A stretch of DNA of 64,000 nucleotides, taken from contig CM114272.1 in the NCBI GenBank assembly GCA_050084515.1, positions 930,001-994,000 on the forward strand, read 5' to 3'. Position 1 is the stretch's first letter, and the number at the start of each line of letters is the position of its first letter. This document shows, piece after piece, positions 26,816-38,715 of this stretch. This DNA is from Blasia pusilla (taxonomy: Eukaryota; Marchantiophyta; Marchantiopsida; Blasiales). The notes below the pieces were generated by a model, which was not told the origin of the DNA, searched no databases, and worked only from the letters and a program-made list of their open reading frames with translations. A program made the translations under genes and the position numbers.

Positions 26816-29113
26816 CCTGAAATATTATATTGGAACAAGAAGTCAAATAACTTGATTCAATAGAATCATTAGAAGTGGTTCAAAAAACTTTTTCATATAT
26901 GGAATATGTTAAATGGCAAGAAAAGTAAATAAATAAAAGATTGCCTCATGAAATAGAGGAGGCATGAAAGATAATTTTTTTCACTTTAAACATGGTAGAG
27001 ATTGGACATACTATGACTTCATATCCACTAGGTTTTTTTTTTCCTTGCCAGTTTCAATCACTATTCATGGACATCATCCAATAACTCTGTTGCCACAACA
27101 AGAGGGAAGAAATCTATCTATAAACATAACCTTCTCCTACTCATTAGTACATACATTAGATGATTATTGGTGAGTTGGATACCCAACCCTCTTGGATATT
27201 ATCTAAAGGTGATTGGATTATTCATATTTTTATTTGAGAAAGATTTTATCACTAGATGAGAAAAGAATCATGAATCAAATTTTTTTTCTAATAGGGGGAG
27301 GGTGAGGAGGCCTAGGGGTTTGCTAAGAGATGAGGGTGAGGGGGAAGAAGGAGAAATCATCATATATCAATTTTTCCATTTTAGGGAGGGAGGATAAGGT
27401 TATGCTCCATGAAGGTAAGGAGGGGATTTTGATTGTTTTTCTCATTCTATATTTATATCTCACTTCCCACAAAGTAAAATTTAACCTCTCAAATTATTAG
27501 GAACTTTGTTTTCTAATACCCATTTTGTCCTTCCCAAAGTTGATACCATAATTTAAGGCTCCCACTTCTTACAAAAATAAAGGTAATAATAATTCTATAC
27601 TATGTACAATCTCTCCGTCTCTAGCATTTAGGGGGTTATTGGTAAGAATTTTTCTTGGAGAACACGAGGGACAAGAAAACCCTAAACCATGTGAAATCTA
27701 ACCTCAAGCTCATTTGCAACAGTGTTGTGAAGGCTTGATTAGGAATTTGGTATATATAGGCTAAAGTTGATAATGTCCGGATGCGACGGCTATCATTCAT
27801 TTCTCTCCCAATTTTAAAAAATAAAAATTTATTACATAGATAAAATTTGCAATACTTGTATTGCGAATTAAAGGAAAATTAAAACCAAATTCCTCTATGT
27901 GATTATTTTTTTCGAGGAGGGGGATTAAGTTTAAGATAATTAAAGATGTTATGTTGATCAAAATGGAATTCCTAGCTAACTTAATAAGTAAACAATAAAT
28001 CATCAACAAAAATAGAATGACTTTTTAGGATCCTATAAGTAGAAAAAAGAACCATAGTTTGATGAAACTATTAATATCATTGCACATTAGACCAAATTTA
28101 TAGCAAAAAAATTTTGAAATATATTATGAGATTTGTAACTACAAACTTTCTATTGAAGATTTTGAATTTTTTGAATTTTTTATGGTTTTTTATTGAAAGG
28201 TAATAACCAAGCATAATTCTAAAATTTATAGTATTATGCTTGACATATTGGAAGCACTTTTCGATCACCAATATCCAATGAATAAGCGCTAACCATAAAA
28301 CTTCTCCCTTTATAGCTTCGTGAGGCATTTTGGGAGTTTCATTCGTTGTTAGTGTATATCCAAAGAATAAATTTATCCAAGGAAATATTCCTTAATTTTC
28401 TCAATGTCCAAAGTTTCAAGATTAGTATGAAAATTTCTTTCCAAATTTATCCCAAGAAATCAGAAAATATTTGGAAATACCTCACAAAATTACTTAATAT
28501 CATTAAGAATCCTCCAAAAACTTCTTTAAAAATAATTTATGAATTGTATGTATTTTTAAGAATCTTGCTTAAAATTTTTAAAAATCCATTCTAATAAAAG
28601 AAAAATTTTCCAAATTAAAAAAATAAATTTAAACCTTTAGCAAGAATGACAATTAAAATTGTTATGTTATTTGTAGCATGGTGGATAATAACCATGTGTT
28701 GTTTTTGGAAAGGTAGCACGTTAACATTTCTAGTATGCTAAGGCTAGACATGTGACCTTGAATGCATATATCATCTAGGGAGGCTTAAGGAGAGTACAAT
28801 GAGTATAGGCTAGTGAGAGAAAAGCTTATAGCCCATTCGTTAATTTTTTAACCTACTATGGAGGCATCCAACCCTTGTACTTATATGTGTAGCTATGTAA
28901 GTGGTTTTAGTTTGATTTGAAGTTGAAAGGAGTTTAAATTAAAGTTTTCCTACATATTTGTTTTTAGATATTTTGGTTAAGAATTCCATGTGTGTCTAGT
29001 TTCTATGGACCAACCTTATTTTTAACTTTATGAGTTGAGTGGATAAGCAAACAAAACATATTCTATAACAACTTATGCACATAAAATAGTGTATAACAAC
29101 TTATGCACATAAA

Positions 29114-29151
29114 AATCTTAACTACCTTGTCTTTTCAAGGTAGTTAAGATT
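29114..29151. repeat. perfect 16-bp hairpin beside a short tandem duplication
   Basis: Arms aatcttaactaccttg and its exact complement. Immediately upstream (about 29061-29113) the words tataacaacttatgcacataaaa occur twice about 31 bases apart. Confidence 0.8.
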
Positions 29152-32100
29152 TTTTTTGAGGTTTTCAATGGCCAAAATTCTTAATCTACTTTTGAATTTT
29201 CTTCCAAGACAAAAATTCATAGAAAATGATATGAATTCTATAGTCTTACATGATAAATAAAATCTTAACATTTCTTACTAAAAAAGATGAAAATATTTCC
29301 AAATATTTATTTATTTCTTTTAAAAGGAAAAATCGCCTCAAAGTAAAACCTTTCATTGAAAAAGGATTGAAAATATGAAAATGTTGGAACTTGAAAATAG
29401 GGATTTTTAAAACTTGAATTTTTTTAAATTACAACTATTAAAAAAAGGCACTTATATAATAAATGTTAATTGGATGGATGTGTGTGTGATACAAAGGGAT
29501 GTTGATGAAAATAGTAATGAAAAGACTCCTAAATACCAAATTCCAACAAGAGAAGAAAATTGGACATCTACGGCTAGGAAATTTTATAACAAAAATGTGA
29601 TCTTCAAATTTTTCTTGTTTGTTAGTTTGAGAAGGAATTTCCAACCATTGAATGCTTTGGAAACTTTATTTAGATTTTTTTGGGGTGAAAATTTGAATTG
29701 AAAAATTCCTGATTAGATATGTTAAATAAGGTTTAAAAAATAGAAAAAAATCCGAGTTAACAAATTAAAAAATTTATCCTTATTTCAAATTTATGGCATT
29801 TAACAAGAAAATAATTTTATAATTTTATGTTCCATATTCATAATATGAAAATTATTATGCTCAAAACTTAGTGCCTACAACTTATCGAGTTAAAAATTCC
29901 GATATTGGCCATGGTTAGTCCGTAAGTATGAACTTCACATTTGGAGTCCTCTTTCAAATATTGAATATTCTCATCTGTACGCAAATATTCCGCATCTTCA
30001 ATTTTTCAATTCCCTTGAGAGTTAAAGTTGCTTCAACAAGAGTGTTTCAATATGGTAGTTGATTGTTTTGCTCCCTTTAATTTTTCATGAAATGAGATTT
30101 TTTTTCTGTGAAGCTTATCTCATATATTACCATCTCAACATGATTTTGATTTTACTCTAGTGTCTTGCTCTCTAATGTTCTCATGCTTTCTACTATAGAT
30201 CTTAAATCTAATTGAGCAATAGCGTCTTGCTCTCTACCATTGTCATTGTCTCTATTGATAGTTAGCTCTATTATTCAACATTAACTCAACTACTAACAAG
30301 GTTATTGTGCACAATCCTCAACAAGACATAAATGGGGTTTCCCCCGCCAAATCGAACTATATAAGGTCCCTATACTATTTCTCTTGTTGTTTCTTATCAA
30401 GTACTGACACGAGGTCCTTTTTGCTAAAAAAATCCAACAAACTTATATTTTAGTAAATGGTTTCTGACTGAATAAGTCCATTTTATGATGCGCAGAATGA
30501 AGAAAAGTGAGAGGCACCATTATGATTCTCAAGAGGACTTCTAAGAAGTCTACATAAAGCAAAGACTATAAAGTACTTAAGATTAGCACCCACCCGTCTT
30601 AATCAAAGAAATATATGATTAAATTTGAGAGATAAAACATATTTGAGGAAAAATACCTTTTCTCCTTTCACACATGAAGAATATGTCTAATTAGGTTCTA
30701 GTATGGATTCATAGAGAGTTGTGACTCCCTTAACTCCAACAATCCTTAAACGTTGTTTAGTTCTTATGTATCGAAGAAGAAGTGCAAATTAAGAGTCCAA
30801 GGTATCTCTATGTGGCATACAAGGTTGAGCCTGTCATGTCCAATTTCAAACTTTGGAGATAGGTAGAGGGATTTTCTGCTAATTAAGATTCATTGAGCCA
30901 AAATCCCATTATTGGATTTGACGAAAGGAACCATGCATAATTTATGAAATTTGATAAAATCTACTCCTAAAATATAACACAAACATCCATCCCAAAATCT
31001 ATAGTATCCCTTGACTAATATGTTAAACCCAAATCCTATAAACACGTTGGTTTTGGAATCAAAGCTCCAAAACATTTCAAAGTATAATTTTGCTAGGAGA
31101 TGAGAACTTCCCAAAGCCTATCTATTGCCCTCAACATGTTGTATAGGATCTACAACAAGATCAAAAACTTAAAGGAAAGTGTCCACACAGAAGCAAGAAA
31201 GTTATCGAGAAAGAGAAAACACTCCCAATCTTTATGAAGTTTATAGTTTTACTCTAAAATTAAATAATGTAAAAAATTTATTGTGCTTTCTTTATAAGAT
31301 ACTAAAATGTGAAGTAGATAACTCTCTAAGAGAGTTAATTTTTTTTAAAAATTCCCTTTGTATGAGATCTTAATTTTTTTTAAATCCCTTTATATTGCAG
31401 CAAAAAGGCGAGGACATTCAAATTCATGGTTCATAAGCGATTGGTAAGAAGTTGGAGTATTCCATGATGATGCACACTGACCTAACTTTCCGTGAATACC
31501 CACTCTCTTCTTATTTCTCTCTATCCAAATGCTCGCTCTCTTGCCTCTGGAATAAACTCTCTCCTACTTTGCTATATGCGGATCCAATAGAGAAAATATG
31601 TGACTTTCACAACCTTATCAATCAATCAATCTCTTTCTCTCTCTTAATACCTCTCTTTCTACTATCATACAACGGTGAGAGAAAAAATCATCAATAGAAG
31701 AGCATAGATGAGGGAGAGTAAGGAGAATCGAGCAAGCGTAATAGAGAGTCAGGTTGGGAACAAAACACAAGTACAAGAAAATGTGCAATGGAAAAACTGA
31801 GAAAAAAAAATACTAGGGGTAGAAGGAGGATGTTGATGCAATATGATGCCTACCACTACTCTTGCGAGGATTCGCAAGACAACCTCCTAAGAATTGTACG
31901 ATTAGACTATAAAACCCAAATTGAATGGATAAGGGTTCTTTAGGATAAAAGGAAGTACTTGGACATAGCTTAGGGCGCGGCATACATGGTGGTAAGTGGA
32001 TGGCTAGGGATCAATTTTTAATTCAAATATCAAGTTTAAAACACCTGAAAGTTTTCTTAAAACTTAAGATTAACTCCAAGGAGATTTTAATCTAGCTTAG

Positions 32101-33208
32101 AATCTAAGTTAGTGTTTACCTTTGTGATTGAGGTTATGATGACTAAACTCAAGATGGTTGATTAATACGGTGTTGGAAATATTGTGTTGAATAAATTACA
32201 ACTTATTAAAGAGTTGGAAAAAATGCAACCTTCCTAAAATAGGCCTAGAACTGTCGAATGATAGTTGAGGGCCCAAGTATCAAGATTTGAGGGATACTTT
32301 GGATAGGGGAGGACCTAGAGATCTCTATGACTATATAGAAGAGATTTTAGAACTTCAACCCCATATTGGGAGCCATGGGGGTTAAACCAAGGGCACGAAA
32401 TGGACTTTGATGTTTGTGTTGGAGTTTTGGCCAAAAGTCTGATTAGTCCACTTTTGGATCCAAATCTTGAACATTGGTCTATGATATATATATGTTGCGG
32501 TTGTGATAAGAGATTTTTTTCAGGTCCATTGGGTAATTAGGATGTCCTAACGTCTATTATATTCCTAGAGTATCTAGGAAGTTTGTGTCGTTAGTTGAAA
32601 TTTGTCCTATGTTTGAGAGTGAGTGTTTCGGTTTGGTTTTTCACTATGTTTAGGACTATTGAACTTAAGGGATGACCAGAACCAAACTCGAGAGATGTAA
32701 GCCTCATGATCCAAAAAATTACTAATATGAATATGTTTGGATGCAGATTAGTAACAAGAGGATAACCTAATGAACATAACCTCTACGAAAAAAAAAAAGA
32801 GTTCAAGGCAATAGATGCCCAAAACACATCTCTCATGAATTCAATACCCATGTGAAGGGTTTTTTTCATATTGCAATTGAGTAAAATGATCAAAATATGC
32901 AAATCATTCTAAATGTTAGTAAGAAAGGTCTTAATGGAAAATGTTTTGCATGGAGATCCCTAAGTTGACTGATTTCTTGAGATATTTTAGATATTTTACC
33001 AAATGATGGAAGTGAGTATGTTGAGCATCATAACTATATTGTGTGACTTTATGGAGGAGAAGACGTATAATCCATTGCAATTTTAATTTTTTTAAATTTT
33101 CTATGGTGAAGTAAGTTGGCATCTAAGAATACCATTAGAGAGATTTTAAGACTACATAATGCTTAACATTCAAGAAGACATAATAATTTGGAGGAAGAAG
33201 CTACGTAA

Positions 33209-33394
33209 ATGTTGGATGATTCTGTGGAGGAGGAAAGAGTTGATTGTGAGATTCTTGAGGAGACAAAGGAAAAAGAGTGTTATAATCTTAATTTTTTTCC
33301 TCTTTTCAAGCATATATTGAAGAGGAAGGTAATAATAAACTTCTTTGGTTTGATTAACTTATTAGAAAATATGTGGTCATCAATGCTACTATAG
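33209..33394 (+). pseudogene. small acidic ORF, possible transposon remnant
   Basis: ATG-started 61-codon frame starting with an acidic run (DDSVEEERVDCEILEETKEKE). Acidic stretches of this kind occur near the ends of some plant transposases, but nothing diagnostic is present. Confidence 0.15.
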
Positions 33395-33871
33395 ACATGC
33401 CATGAGTATCTTGGGTACGTTTAAATCAAAAGAAGTTTATCAATGAATTCTATCAAATTATTAAGTAGAGGATATCATGTTTCGACATAATGTGGATAGC
33501 ACAAGGGTTAGGAAATTGGGAGATGCATTGTAAAATCATCTTATCTTAATAGATATTTACGTTACATGCATGAACTTTATAAAGATGCAAACAACATTAT
33601 GAGACACTTGGAAAATCTTGATTATCTTTTTTACCATACTATGCACTCTTGAGTGGGAGGAGATCATCATTGTTACTGGATCAAACAACTATATCCTAGC
33701 CAAATTTGGTAGTGTGATTTTTTAACGACAAACACCTCCTAGTTCAACACTTGTCCTCTTGGATCGCCTTCTATTGGGACATTTATCCCAAGTAATTAGT
33801 TTTTTGCAACTAACTAATTAAGAACAAACGAGTGTACCAATGGTACTAATTATTGATTTGAGCATAGCATG

Positions 33872-33945
33872 CAAGGTTGCACATAATCGAATATGCCCTC
33901 TAGGTACCCGCGGCCCGCATTCGAGTCCTCAAGAACATCTCTATC
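33872..33945 (+). mobile_element. solo end of hAT-like family
   Basis: caaggttgcacataatcg followed by aggtacccgcggcccgc, as in the family B-like left ends. It could be the left end of a larger degraded element reaching toward 35.6 kb, but that is only a guess. Confidence 0.4.
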
Positions 33946-35302
33946 TTGAATTCTCTTTCTTTTATTATTGAAGCAATAAGAGATAGCTTCATAAGGTATA
34001 AAGAAGAAATGGTTATCGTCATCCAATTGATTACCGATAGTTATTGATACTTTACTCATCTAGCTAAACATTAAAGAATTATTTTACCTTATAAAGTTTC
34101 ATATTTTAATCTATTTTAAATTAATATTTTGGAATATGATTCTAATCAATTTCAAATTTTATAGGTGAAGGAAAAATTTATTGGTTGAGATTACTCCAAC
34201 GTATTAAAGAAGAAGCTAGATATGAATCCTTGAGAATTGTTATATCATGGAGTGTTATATCCAATATTTAAAGAGTTTGCTCTCCAATTAAGATTTCCTT
34301 CAGATGAAAGGAAAGTGTTGTCTTGCTTCAAAGAAGCTTTTGAGATGCATACACATTTCTCGCTTTACTGCCTCTTTGTGATTATTTGAGCTTACAACAT
34401 ATTTGGTTGACTTGATGCATTTTGATTTGTTTTCACTCATAGAAGATATCTTATGTGAACGTATGAAGTAATTCTTAATTTTGTTCTACTACTAAAAAAT
34501 GTATTCTCTCATCATGATTTCTTCAAAATTATTCCATGATTCTTAATTTTTATTGCAAAAATTCATCATTCTTAATCTTCCCTTGACTATTCCTTTGAAG
34601 AAAATCAAAATTTAGAATCTCCCCCTATGCTTTTAGCATTAAAATTGAATTATTGGAATTGCATTAGTATTTGCAAGATCAAGGAAAGAGATTCTTTACT
34701 TTTTTAGACATATTCCAAACTAACTTGGAGATCCTTTATTCATGTTCATGTTTGGAGGAATAAGATCCATTATATGATATGCAAGAATTCTACCTATTGA
34801 CATAATGAGGAAAATGAAGTATAAATTAAGGAAAATATATTACTTTGATGTTATATATTATGAATTTGATAATATGAGCTTGAATATTCCATCTTGACTA
34901 GAGTGGAACAAGAAACAAAGTTTTATACAATCTTCTATTTGCAAGTTTATGATGTGCAACAAGTATAGCTTTAGTTATCGTATAATCTATAATAGTTGCT
35001 TCAATATTATACGAAAGATGTATTGCCCATTCACGCGTTATGATTATCATCAATCTTCATAAGAGCTTTACTTGCAAGTTAGTATTTACAAAAATTAATA
35101 ATATTTATTTACTTAAAATAATCTCCTATCCTAAATAATATAAATTCTAATTATTTTATTACATGATTTGTAATTTATTAGCTGATAATTATGCCACACG
35201 CTTAATCCAATTGCAACGCTTATTATATAGGATGAGGCATTTTGTACCCATCATAATATATATGAGGAAATTAATAATACTTTACAAGATATTATGCGAA
35301 TG

Positions 35303-35625
35303 CATGGTTGCATATAAATAGACAAGTCCATCCCTAGGGCAGACATGGACGGAAAAGTGTGGACATATTCATGGAAATTGACTGTAAGAGATAGGGCCCA
35401 CACTTGTAGCTCATGATGGAAGGCAAGACAAGGGCGAGTAGGATAATAACGGGGAAGTGAGTGGAGGTGGAGGAAGGAAGAAACGAGAAAGTGCGGAACA
35501 TGGAGGCAATTAAGGGGATGAGGAAGAAGGAGAAGGTGGGGCCCACATGGAAAAGTCCTTCGATAGGACGCACGTAAGTCCACGGACATGTCTCCGATCA
35601 TAGACTTTGTCCATATGCAACCTCG
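35303..35625 (-). mobile_element. hAT-like MITE, family A
   Basis: 323 bp, ends catggttgcatat and atatgcaacctcg as inverted repeats. Flanks TGCGAATG and TGCAAGTG look like an aged 8-bp target duplication with two mismatches. Similar in reverse to the outer element at 26.2-26.8 kb. Confidence 0.65.
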
Positions 35626-37080
35626 TGCAAGTGTTTTTGATCCTTCTGATCCAATTCTTGATCCAATGTGGAGACAAGGAATGTTTGTTATACCTTTTAT
35701 GTCTCAATGGTTGTTCGAGTTGGGAGGAGATCGTCTAATATAATGAATATCTATATATCTTCATTTAGAATATAACTGTATATGATTCTTATGCATTAGG
35801 GTCACTAGAGTTAGAAGATTACCAATAATTTAAGTATTATCTATGGAAATGATATGTTTAAATTTTATGACAACAAGAGGTTCATAGATACGGTTATTTG
35901 AATATTGACAAGACAAATACAGAAGGCATGTCTCAATATTATTAAGAGGTCATAATCATTTTTATTTATTTTTATCAAATGCTTACGTGAATATGATTCG
36001 AGAGAATACCTCCTCATAAATGTATGTATTGTATACATAAGCATATTTACGTTAGTATTGATTTTGTTTCGAGTGAGGAGGTGAGTCGCATACATCCAAT
36101 TGAATTCTTGAATATATGCTCATGTATCATCATCCTCCATATCATTTATATTTGATGATTGATGCATCAATTATATTATCAAAAAAATGAAGGGATGAGG
36201 AAATAATACTTGATTGGTGATTCGTGGATTCATACGATATGTTGTAGATGTTGAAATCGTTGCACAGAAAAATATTGGAAATTAAGTTATCATTCCATCT
36301 TTCCCATTAATTCCATCTAAATCCAATTTACCTTTTCATCTAGGTAGATTTCAATTTCCTATCTCTTCCACTTTTGGTATGACTTAATGAATCTTGAGAT
36401 CAAATTTATAAATAAGGTGGAATTTATTTATTTACTCGTGTATTTTTCCATGATCAATTATGCGTACCATTACCTAGCAGAATTATAAACCATGAATGAA
36501 AGAAGATAGGGGAAAAAATTAGAAGCATGAGGAGGGACGTAGGGTTGAAAAGAAAAAAATTCCCATAGAATATAACTATCAAACTATAGAAATCATCCAA
36601 AAGAGTGCATATGAATAGAATCCATATCTCAAAAATATTGGACCTGAATATAAAAACTAACTAAACTAGGAAATATCGTTTATACAATAGAGCGTGAAAT
36701 TTCCATTTAATTTTCTCGTATATTCTTCTCTCCGATTCACTCATTATTTACAACATCAATTTCCCAAAACCCTACCTCGAACGACCATCGGAAAACTAGA
36801 TATATGTAAATAACATAAACAAGATTAGATTATAACAACATTATTATAACACTAGTTAGCACCCGTGAAAAGATGCAGGGTCCGTCCATGTTCCCCACCC
36901 TTGAATGGCCCCCTTACCCACACGTCATCTTTTGAATTCAAAAACGACATGTGTCCCATTTTCTTGTGTGACCTGGAGTAAACCCCGCCTCGAACTTAAA
37001 TTAATTAATTTCCAAAACCGTACCTCGAACTACCATAAACTAAATATTTGTAAATAACATGAACAAGAAGATTAGACCAA

Positions 37081-37950
37081 CATTAGATTAGAGTACGGGA
37101 ATAATAAGTGTAGTTCTGTTTCTTCTTTAAGAAAAAATTCGAAACGTTAGTTATCTTGCGACGGGAAAGCGCTAACGGAAAGCTAGGACTATGAACTAGA
37201 CTAGGCAGGAGGGAACGTACGTATCTCAGTCGGCCTTTCAATTCGCTCCCTGGATTTCCTACCGCGCCTTCCCTACAGTAGCGCACACCACAGCAAGAGG
37301 CATCTAGGGCAGCCCAGGGAAAAAAAGGAAAATTCAAACGAGCTCTGCGACTGACGGACTGACTGACGGACTGCTTTCTTTCCTCCGGAACTACGCGTGA
37401 ATAGCTCTTACCGTCGGCAAACTTTCCCGGCTCTGACTCCGCGTGCGGAAAGGAATATATAGGCAGGTGATCTGGCATCGGAGCAGGATGTGTGGCAGGA
37501 GTTACGCACGTGTAAGTATCACGTGGTCATCGCATGTGTTCCAATCATTGTCCTCTTTGCTCCCCTCGCTTCGCCAGAATACTCGTCACCGGCAAGCGGG
37601 CATTACCCGGTTTTTAACACAGGCGGCGTGCTGGGAACTAGGAAACCGGAACTCGAGTCAACATCCCCCCCCCAGTGCAATGCGGACCGGTCTCGGGAGA
37701 ATAATCCGTAACCTCAGGCTGGGAGAACGGAAAACCCTTCGGTAGGATAAACTCTCTCTCTAGAGTCTAGATCCGCACTCGGGGAGGACAGAACATCGTG
37801 GAGGTGAGGGATCTACTTTGGAATATCCTTCCCAGTAGATTTACTCTACCAGCTTAATACTAAATGAACGGATAACTAGTACTGATGTTGTTACGTGTCC
37901 AGTTGATATTGGAGCTGTTTTGTCTCTTCGGAAAAAAAGAAGAAGAAGAA
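37081..37950. other. GC-rich island next to LINE copy A
   Basis: Contains an actgacgg tandem word (37350-37372) and several overlapping frames, none recognised. Confidence 0.45.
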
Positions 37951-38715
37951 GATGCACTTCGATAAAAACGAGTGATGGAAAACCCATCGGAAGTACAAAA
38001 GAGGGCGACTCAAAGAGTCAAAACCTGAAGGCCACAACAGGACCAGAAAAGGAAGAAGGGGGCATTCCCCCCTCTAACGACGAAACTCACCAACAGCAGA
38101 GACAATATCAGCAACAACAAGAGAGCTATGACTACTACTAAGTGGGCCTCTAGGGCCGGTGTCTCCCACAGCCTGAGCCCGCCGCAAAATCCCATTAGCC
38201 TGGGCACGCTGCAACGCTATGGAGACCCGCGCCCTGTCTGAGAATCGCAGTAGCTAAGGACAACCCATTTCTCGAGTGGAGATGATGGGCGAGTCCGTGA
38301 ACGAAGTCGAACCTCTCCCCCATAGCCCCATACATCTCTATGGCCAGGGGATGAAGATGTGTCCCTCGTGTAGTCGATCAGTAGATATGTGTCTTCTTCG
38401 CCGCCGCCGCCGCCGCTCTTGTAGCATTCGCCTTGGGCCACCACTTGGGCTCGACCGCCTCCCAGCGTAGGATCTGTGACTACCACGTCCGCCACAACCA
38501 CCTCAGCCTCACGTGTCATGTAGAGATCGGCACGAATGAGGGAATCCCGCATGGAGTAGTGCCTCTCTCTATGCACATGGAAGCCACTCTCCCGAGCAAT
38601 ACTGAACATAATATCCCGCACTGCATCGTGAATGGCTATCCTCTCACCCCCAACTGGACAACGTGCCAAATGCACACCAAGTGGATCCAGGTTCCGGCGA
38701 CACTCTTCGGGGCCG
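37951..38715 (-). pseudogene. LINE-like retroelement, C-terminal region and 3' end (copy A)
   Basis: The minus-strand frame has a Cys/His block CRRNLDPLGVHLARC (38658-38702) followed by GGERIAIHDAVRDIMF, then MRDSLIRADLYMTREA. After frame changes it continues FDFVHGLAHHLH, then VSIALQRAQANGILRRAQAV and a short tail ending in TAG. This order resembles the region after RT in plant non-LTR retroelements, with a zinc-knuckle-like block and a terminal LQRAQA helix. The 3' edge is marked by a GAA-rich tail at about 37930-37950. Shares 275 bases with copy B. The RT domain itself is not present here. Confidence 0.6.

Larger units (their letters stand above)
17868..37080. other. long AT-rich, repeat-filled stretch
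   Basis: Apart from the MITEs, Helitron, hairpins, microsatellite and small ORFs listed separately, only short frames full of Lys, Asn, Ile and Phe are present. I see no gene. This looks like old transposon DNA that has drifted to A/T. Confidence 0.5.
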
